From Streptococcus infantis (GTDB taxonomy: Bacteria; Bacillota; Bacilli; Lactobacillales; Streptococcaceae), in NCBI RefSeq assembly GCF_000963255.1, contig NZ_JYOV01000019.1, forward strand, positions 1-64,000: a DNA stretch of 64,000 nucleotides. The letters are read 5' to 3'. The position numbers and the translations under genes are program-made. Under the pieces are notes generated by a model. It worked only from the letters and a program-made list of their open reading frames with translations, was not told the DNA's origin and did no database searches. How positions within the stretch are numbered: the first letter of the stretch is position 1; each line of letters opens with the position of its first letter. Of the stretch, positions 59,086 to 64,000 are shown piece by piece.

Positions 59086-60953
59086 TACGCCAACTCACTT
59101 AAATATTCATAGCGTTCATATTTTTCAAGCAAGGCTTCATTCTTCTCATCTAACTCTTTTTGAAGAGTAGCTAGCTTCCCAAAGTCCGAGCCATTGGCCT
59201 GCATTTCCTCTTCAATGACTGAGATACGGTTTTCCAAGGCTTCGATGTCACCTTCAATACTTGCCCACTCTTGCTTTTCTTGGTAGGTCATGCGTTTCTT
59301 TTCTTCACGGACTTTGACGACTTTTTCCTTCTCAGCCTTTTGAACTTGACTTGTCGCTTCTGCTTCGAAGGCTTTTTCATCTAGGTAGTCGGTATAATGC
59401 CCAAAGAAAGGACGAATGCTACCATTCTCAAAAGCAAGAATCTTAGTCGCAACTTTATCAAGGAAATAGCGGTCGTGACTAACTGTTAAGACAGGACCTG
59501 CAAAACCTTGTAAGAAATTTTCTAGAACAGTTAAAGTCGCAATGTCAAGGTCATTTGTTGGCTCGTCCAAAAGAAGCACATTGGGTTTTTCCAAGAGCAA
59601 CTTGAGGAGATACAAGCGTTTTTTCTCTCCACCAGATAACTTTTCAATCAAGGTCCCATGTGTTGAACGCGGAAAGAGGAACTGTTCTAGCAATTCAGCG
59701 ATAGAGGTCGTAGAGCCACCACTAGTCTTAACCTCTTCTGCCACTTCTTGTAGGTAATTGATAACTCGCTTGCTTTCATCCAGACCTTCGATTTGTTGAG
59801 AGAAATAGGCGATGCGAACTGTCTCACCGATGATAACCTCTCCTTCAGTTGGCTCGAGACTTCCCGCAATGAGATTGAGAAGAGTTGACTTACCAACACC
59901 ATTGTCCCCAACGATTCCGATACGGTCTTTGGCTTGAACCAAAAGGTTAAAATGTTGCAGAATCTGTTTGTCGTCATAGGCAAAGGAAACATCCTTAAAC
60001 TCGATGACCTTTTTACCGATACGGCTAGTTTCAAAATTCATGCTCAAGTCTGTCTCAACACTAGTATCAGAAACCTCCTTTTTCAAGTCATGGAATCGAT
60101 TGATACGTGCTTGCTGCTTGGTTGCACGAGCTTGTGGTTGTCTACGCATCCATGCCAATTCTTGCTTGTAAAGCTGTTCCTTTTTGTGAAGAAGTGCTGC
60201 GTCGCGCTCATCCTGTTCAGCCTTGAGACGAACATAGTCTTGGTAATTTCCTTGATATTCTGTCAAACCAGCTCGGTCCAACTCAAAGATTCGCGTAGAA
60301 AGAGCATCTAGGAAGTAACGATCGTGGGTGATAAAGAGAACCGTCTTCTTAGAATTTTTCAAAAAGAGGGTCAGCCACTCAATGGTGGCAATATCCAAGT
60401 GGTTGGTAGGCTCATCAAGAAGCAAAAGATCATGATTGCCCAGAAGGACTTGCGCCAACTGAACCCGTCTTCGCAAACCACCTGATAGTGCTCCAACGGG
60501 AGTTGATAAATCCTGAATACCCAACTTGCTGAGAACGGTCTTGACCTGACTTTCGATTTCCCAAGCTTGGAGGGAATCCATCTCCGCCATAACCCTTTCC
60601 AAACGGGCCTGCTTGTCCTCACTGTAGTTGAGCATGAGTAATTCATACTCACGAATCAACTGGATTTCTTTCAAATCGCTCGATAGAACAGTATCCAAGA
60701 CAGTCTTGCTATCATCAAAATCTGGGTCCTGAGTCAAGTAGCCAATTTTGTAATCATTCTTTGCTAAAAATGGGCTAACATCACCATCAAAACCAGAAAC
60801 TCCTGAAAGCACATCTAAAAGGGTTGTTTTTCCAGTTCCGTTGACACCGATAAGACCGATTCTGTCCAAGTCATGAATGATAAAGGAAATATCCTTAAAG
60901 ACAGTCTTGTCTCCTACAGATTTACTTAGTTTTTCAACAATAAAATCACTCAT
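59085..60953 (-). CDS. ABC-F family ATPase (Uup/YfmR-like)
   Basis: 622 residues with two ABC domains and no membrane segments. Walker A motifs are [10 protein letters not shown] (about 35) and [10 protein letters not shown] (about 350); signatures are ALSGGLRRR and LSGGEKKR, with Walker [13 protein letters not shown] and [13 protein letters not shown]-terminal coiled-coil domain (about 540-622) is typical of Uup/YfmR. ABC-F proteins act on the ribosome, relieving stalls or protecting from antibiotics; with the CTD, a housekeeping translation factor is more likely than a resistance protein. Confidence 0.9.
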   Translation of the reverse strand: MSDFIVEKLSKSVGDKTVFKDISFIIHDLDRIGLIGVNGTGKTTLLDVLSGVSGFDGDVSPFLAKNDYKIGYLTQDPDFDDSKTVLDTVLSSDLKEIQLIREYELLMLNYSEDKQARLERVMAEMDSLQAWEIESQVKTVLSKLGIQDLSTPVGALSGGLRRRVQLAQVLLGNHDLLLLDEPTNHLDIATIEWLTLFLKNSKKTVLFITHDRYFLDALSTRIFELDRAGLTEYQGNYQDYVRLKAEQDERDAALLHKKEQLYKQELAWMRRQPQARATKQQARINRFHDLKKEVSDTSVETDLSMNFETSRIGKKVIEFKDVSFAYDDKQILQHFNLLVQAKDRIGIVGDNGVGKSTLLNLIAGSLEPTEGEVIIGETVRIAYFSQQIEGLDESKRVINYLQEVAEEVKTSGGSTTSIAELLEQFLFPRSTHGTLIEKLSGGEKKRLYLLKLLLEKPNVLLLDEPTNDLDIATLTVLENFLQGFAGPVLTVSHDRYFLDKVATKILAFENGSIRPFFGHYTDYLDEKAFEAEATSQVQKAEKEKVVKVREEKKRMTYQEKQEWASIEGDIEALENRISVIEEEMQANGSDFGKLATLQKELDEKNEALLEKYERYEYLSELA

Positions 60954-62149
60954 TTTTTCTCCCTCAAGTAGGCATGGATGGCTTCCAGGTTATTTTCCAA
61001 ATCTCCATCCACAATAGCATACTCAATTTCTGCTAAAATTTCTCCCATTTCTGGTCCTGGTTGATAGCCATATTCTTTGATCAAAATCCCACCATTGATT
61101 TGCATTTCTTTCTTATCATGAATGGTCAAACTCTCATAGGTTTCTGTGATAGCTTGCGGATTGACTTCTTTCCCTTGAGCTCGGCGAAGATTTTCAGCCT
61201 GTAAAAGCAAATCTAGATCAAAGCGGTAACAATCGCGCTTGCTTAGTTCTCCTTCTTCACGAAGTTCTAAGATTGTTAGCAAATCTTGAACTTGCTTGGC
61301 AAATTGACGCGAAGTTTTCCAATGTTTCAAAAATTGTTGAGCATCTTCCACTTCTAAAACCCATAAAAGTGCTGCCCAGGCTTGCTCAGAAGATTCAAAG
61401 GTAAAATCAGCCTCTAAGTCAAACAAAGATTGGAGTTTGTCCTGACTACCAGCCATATCTGGAAGATAATCATAAGCTTTACTTGCAATCATAGAAGACA
61501 GACCTACTCGCCAATGAGGAGCTAGTAGAAGTTTATCAAATTCAACAAAAGTACGTTCCACAGAAATTTTCTCTAAGAGTGGCGTTAAGGTCTTCATCGC
61601 TTCAAAGGTTTCTTGCTCGAGTTCAAAACCAAGACTGGCTTGGAAACGAAATCCACGCATGATGCGTAGAGCATCTTCATTAAAACGCTCACTAGCTACA
61701 CCAACTGCTCGCAGGACTTGATTTTCTAGATCTCTCAAACCATCAAACAAATCAATGATTTCGCCCATCTCATCTAAGGCAAAGGCATTAACTGTGAAAT
61801 CACGTCGTTTGAGGTCCTCTTCTAGCGAACGAACAAAAGAAACTGAACTTGGTCTACGGTAGTCTACATAGACATCTTCTGTTCGAAAAGTGGTTACTTC
61901 GTACTCTTCATCTCCGTCTAAAACCAAAACTGTTCCATGCTCAATGCCAATGTCAGCTGTACGAGGGAAAATCTGCTTGGTCTCCTCTGGATAAGATGAC
62001 GTCGCGATATCTACATCATGGATGGGACGATTGAGTAGGGCATCCCTAACAGAGCCTCCAACAAAATAGGCTTCAAAGCCTGCCTCTTTAATTTTTTCTA
62101 ATACTGGTAAAGCCTTCTGAAATTCAGAAGGCATTTGTGTTAATCTCAT
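60950..62149 (-). CDS. cca: CCA tRNA nucleotidyltransferase
   Basis: Adds or repairs the 3' CCA end of tRNAs without a template. 399 residues, class II enzyme: [24 protein letters not shown] (metal-binding DVD), [46 protein letters not shown]. Overlaps dapB and the ABC-F gene by 4 bp each. Confidence 0.95.
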   Translation of the reverse strand: MRLTQMPSEFQKALPVLEKIKEAGFEAYFVGGSVRDALLNRPIHDVDIATSSYPEETKQIFPRTADIGIEHGTVLVLDGDEEYEVTTFRTEDVYVDYRRPSSVSFVRSLEEDLKRRDFTVNAFALDEMGEIIDLFDGLRDLENQVLRAVGVASERFNEDALRIMRGFRFQASLGFELEQETFEAMKTLTPLLEKISVERTFVEFDKLLLAPHWRVGLSSMIASKAYDYLPDMAGSQDKLQSLFDLEADFTFESSEQAWAALLWVLEVEDAQQFLKHWKTSRQFAKQVQDLLTILELREEGELSKRDCYRFDLDLLLQAENLRRAQGKEVNPQAITETYESLTIHDKKEMQINGGILIKEYGYQPGPEMGEILAEIEYAIVDGDLENNLEAIHAYLREKK

Positions 62150-62913
62150 AATAAGTGTTCTAATCCATAGACAAGCTCATGACGCTTGACAACTTCTTTG
62201 ATTCCCAAATTCACCCCTGTCATGAAGGAGCTACGATCATAGGAGTCATGACGTAGGGTCAATCCTTCTCCCTGATTTCCAAATATAACTTCCTGATGAG
62301 CTACCAAACCTGGTAAACGGACTGAGTGGATTCGCATACCATCAAAGTTAGCTCCACGTGCACCTGCAATGAGTTCTTCCTCATCGCTAGCACCTTGTTG
62401 GATAGACTCACGAACCTCTGCCATCAACTCAGCTGTTTTGATAGCTGTTCCACTAGGAGCATCTTTTTTCTTGTCATGGTGAAGCTCAATAATCTCTACA
62501 TTTGGGAAGTATTTTGCAGCTTGTGTCGCAAATTGCATGAGTAAGACAGCACCCAAGGCAAAGTTAGGAGCAATCAAGCCACCCAAGTTTTTAGAACGAG
62601 AAAATTCTTTTAGTTCTTCAATCTCTTGACTAGTGAAACCTGTTGTTCCAACGACAGGAGCAAAACCATTTTCAAGCGCAAAACGGGTATTCTCATAGGC
62701 AACAGCTGGTGTTGTAAAGTCCACCCACACATCTGCTTCAAAGCCTGCCAAGTCATTCTTATCATTGAATACTGGAATTCCCTGCCATTCTGTTGCAGTT
62801 TCGAAAGGATCCAATACTGCAACTAGTTCAAGTTCAGGATCAGACAAAACCATCTGACAAGCAGATTGTCCCATTCTCCCCTTAAAACCAGCAATAATTA
62901 CTCGAATACTCAT
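62146..62913 (-). CDS. dapB: 4-hydroxy-tetrahydrodipicolinate reductase
   Basis: Step in lysine and (indirectly) peptidoglycan precursor synthesis. 255 residues: NAD(P)-binding [24 protein letters not shown], the substrate motif [14 protein letters not shown] and [11 protein letters not shown]. First gene of a four-gene operon with cca, the ABC-F gene and the membrane protein. The upstream intergenic region carries unusual direct repeats. Confidence 0.95.
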   Translation of the reverse strand: MSIRVIIAGFKGRMGQSACQMVLSDPELELVAVLDPFETATEWQGIPVFNDKNDLAGFEADVWVDFTTPAVAYENTRFALENGFAPVVGTTGFTSQEIEELKEFSRSKNLGGLIAPNFALGAVLLMQFATQAAKYFPNVEIIELHHDKKKDAPSGTAIKTAELMAEVRESIQQGASDEEELIAGARGANFDGMRIHSVRLPGLVAHQEVIFGNQGEGLTLRHDSYDRSSFMTGVNLGIKEVVKRHELVYGLEHLL

Positions 62914-62931
62914 CTCAATCTCTACTCCTGT

Positions 62932-63192
62932 TTAAGATACAAAGGACCCTAGCTGCCCATGAAAAATAAGGAATGGCGCTGACTATACACGAAAGGCAAG
63001 ACAGGCATCTTTTTTCAAGAGGTAGGTAGTCCGTGTTCAATTTTTAAGATACAAAGCCTGTAAGAACTCAAAGTGAAAATAGGAGTTCTGATCAAGGAGT
63101 GTCTACTCCTTAAAAGAACTATCTTTTTCACACAGAGTTCCAGGCGTGTTCAATTCTAAGATACAAAGGACCTTAGCTGTCCATGAAAAATA
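62932..63192. repeat. Direct repeats and hairpin between degV and dapB
   Basis: The 281-bp gap contains a 37-bp sequence twice in direct orientation (62932-62968 and 63155-63191, 34 of 37 identical: AAGATACAAAGGACC core then TAGCTG and CCATGAAAAATA). A third partial copy shares GTGTTCAAT-TT-AAGATACAAAG (63033-63055, matching 63146-63168). Between them lies a hairpin, AAGGAGT-GTCT-ACTCCTT inside AGTTCT/AGAACT (63084-63120). No coding frame. Function unknown; a structured leader of dapB, a small RNA or a local duplication are possible. Confidence 0.65.
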
Positions 63193-63194
63193 GT

Positions 63195-64000
63195 CTAGAT
63201 TATGGGTGTATAGCCCAGAGCAATACTTCCTTCTCCCAGGTGAGTCCCAATAACACTACCGAAGGTTGCAATTGAAACATCTGTAGCCACTCCACCATCG
63301 ATTAAAAGCTGGCGCAAATCTGCTGCTTTTTGAGGAGCGTTCCCGTGAATGACAGTAATCTGGTAATTCCCATTAGCTGTTGCTTCTTTAACAATTTCAA
63401 CCAAGCGTTTTGTAGCCTTTTTCTCTGTACGAACCTTTTCGTATACTTCTATCACACCTTGGTCATTGAAATATAGGATTGGCTTGATACTAAGGAGATT
63501 CCCCAAAATGGCTGCACCATTAGAGAGTCGTCCCCCCTTAACTAGATGGTCAAGATCATCCACCATGATAAAGGCTGAAGTTTTCTGGATTTGATTTTCC
63601 AACTGATCTAAAATGGTAGTAAACTCTTCTCCTTGCTCTGCCCATCTAAAGACACTCTCAACCATATAGCCTAGGGGAGCGCTTGTAATACGGGTATCAG
63701 GAAAGGCAATGGTTAACCCTTCATATTCATCCTTCATATACTGGATATTTTGGTGAAATCCTGAAATTCCAGAAGATAGGAAAAGCCCCAAAGCATGTGT
63801 ATAGCCTTTATCTTTCAATGATGATAAAATTTCATCCAACTTGGCAATACTTGGTTGACTCGTTTTTGGCAATTCGCTTGCTGAAGCCATTTTTTCATAA
63901 AATTCTTGAGCGGTTAGATTTACACCTTCAACATACTCCTGTCCATCGATATTCACAGGAATGTCTAGCACAAATAAATCTTCTTTCCGCAAGGTTTCCG
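63195..64000 (-). CDS. DegV-family fatty-acid-binding protein (partial)
   Basis: The frame runs off the window edge, so the N-terminus is missing (about 15-20 residues expected). The 268 visible codons show [33 protein letters not shown] (TSxPS is the DegV fatty-acid site), [31 protein letters not shown] and the C-terminal [13 protein letters not shown]. DegV/FakB proteins bind a fatty acid and present it to the kinase FakA, feeding exogenous fatty acids into phospholipid synthesis. Which FakB class this is cannot be told. Confidence 0.9.
   Translation of the reverse strand, partial: ETLRKEDLFVLDIPVNIDGQEYVEGVNLTAQEFYEKMASASELPKTSQPSIAKLDEILSSLKDKGYTHALGLFLSSGISGFHQNIQYMKDEYEGLTIAFPDTRITSAPLGYMVESVFRWAEQGEEFTTILDQLENQIQKTSAFIMVDDLDHLVKGGRLSNGAAILGNLLSIKPILYFNDQGVIEVYEKVRTEKKATKRLVEIVKEATANGNYQITVIHGNAPQKAADLRQLLIDGGVATDVSIATFGSVIGTHLGEGSIALGYTPII

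Noticed and set aside
59085..60953. Antibiotic-resistance ABC-F (Msr/Lsa/Vga type)
   Set aside because: The C-terminal coiled coil and operon with cca and dapB fit the housekeeping Uup/YfmR group better than a resistance protein.

Overview
This window is chromosomal DNA of a low-GC streptococcus of the Mitis group (S. mitis / S. oralis / S. infantis type). The evidence is three BOX repeats, a shikimate-aromatic operon joined to an LCP-family psr gene, phosphocholine teichoic acid genes (licD, tacF and tarP/tarQ types), the metE-metF and pnp-cysE-cysS blocks, ftsEX-prfB, and MtaR- and MalR-type operators. Several junctions (rel beside msmK, a lic2-type cluster next to a lic3-type cluster) differ from the usual S. 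pneumoniae order, so a non-pneumococcal relative is likely; this is inference from remembered gene order. Nearly all genes are on the minus strand.

Layout. 1-1.5 kb: IS4-family element with a frameshifted transposase. 1.5-15.7 kb: housekeeping genes dtd, rel, msmK with a PucR-like regulator, mrnC, cysS, a nucleoside phosphorylase, cysE, pnp, metF and metE. 15.9-28.6 kb: accessory defence and stress island with a higBA-type toxin-antitoxin pair, a pyrimidine-dimer glycosylase with a YbgA/DUF1722 protein, and a type I restriction-modification operon (hsdM, truncated rhuM, Abi_2 gene, hsdS with three target-recognition domains, hsdR). The island continues with an ISL3-family element carrying an 8-bp target duplication and a stand-alone reverse transcriptase preceded by a structured, promoter-driven leader. 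29-34.2 kb: TVP38-type membrane protein, MFS transporter, ftsX, ftsE and prfB with its programmed frameshift.

34.5-43.6 kb: two adjacent teichoic-acid transcription units. The upstream one is licD3, two glycosyltransferases, a polymerase and a Wzz-like partner. The downstream one is a flippase and two licD genes with its own promoter. 43.7-54.1 kb: one long biosynthetic run, rlmI-like, aroD, aroE, aroB, aroC, tyrA, ylbF, then aroA, aroK, pheA and psr. 54.3-55.8 kb: cytosolic alpha-amylase on the plus strand behind a perfect MalR-type palindrome. 56-64 kb: dnaD, metA (MET-box), apt, a small membrane protein, an ABC-F protein, cca, dapB and a partial degV.

The most interesting parts are the reverse transcriptase with its leader, whose last 80 nt can form two interleaved stems (pseudoknot topology) and which holds a 21-codon ORF with a perfect Shine-Dalgarno; the three-TRD HsdS with an in-frame 12-bp tandem repeat in its first spacer; and the juxtaposed lic2-like and lic3-like clusters. 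No rRNA, tRNA or CRISPR array was found.
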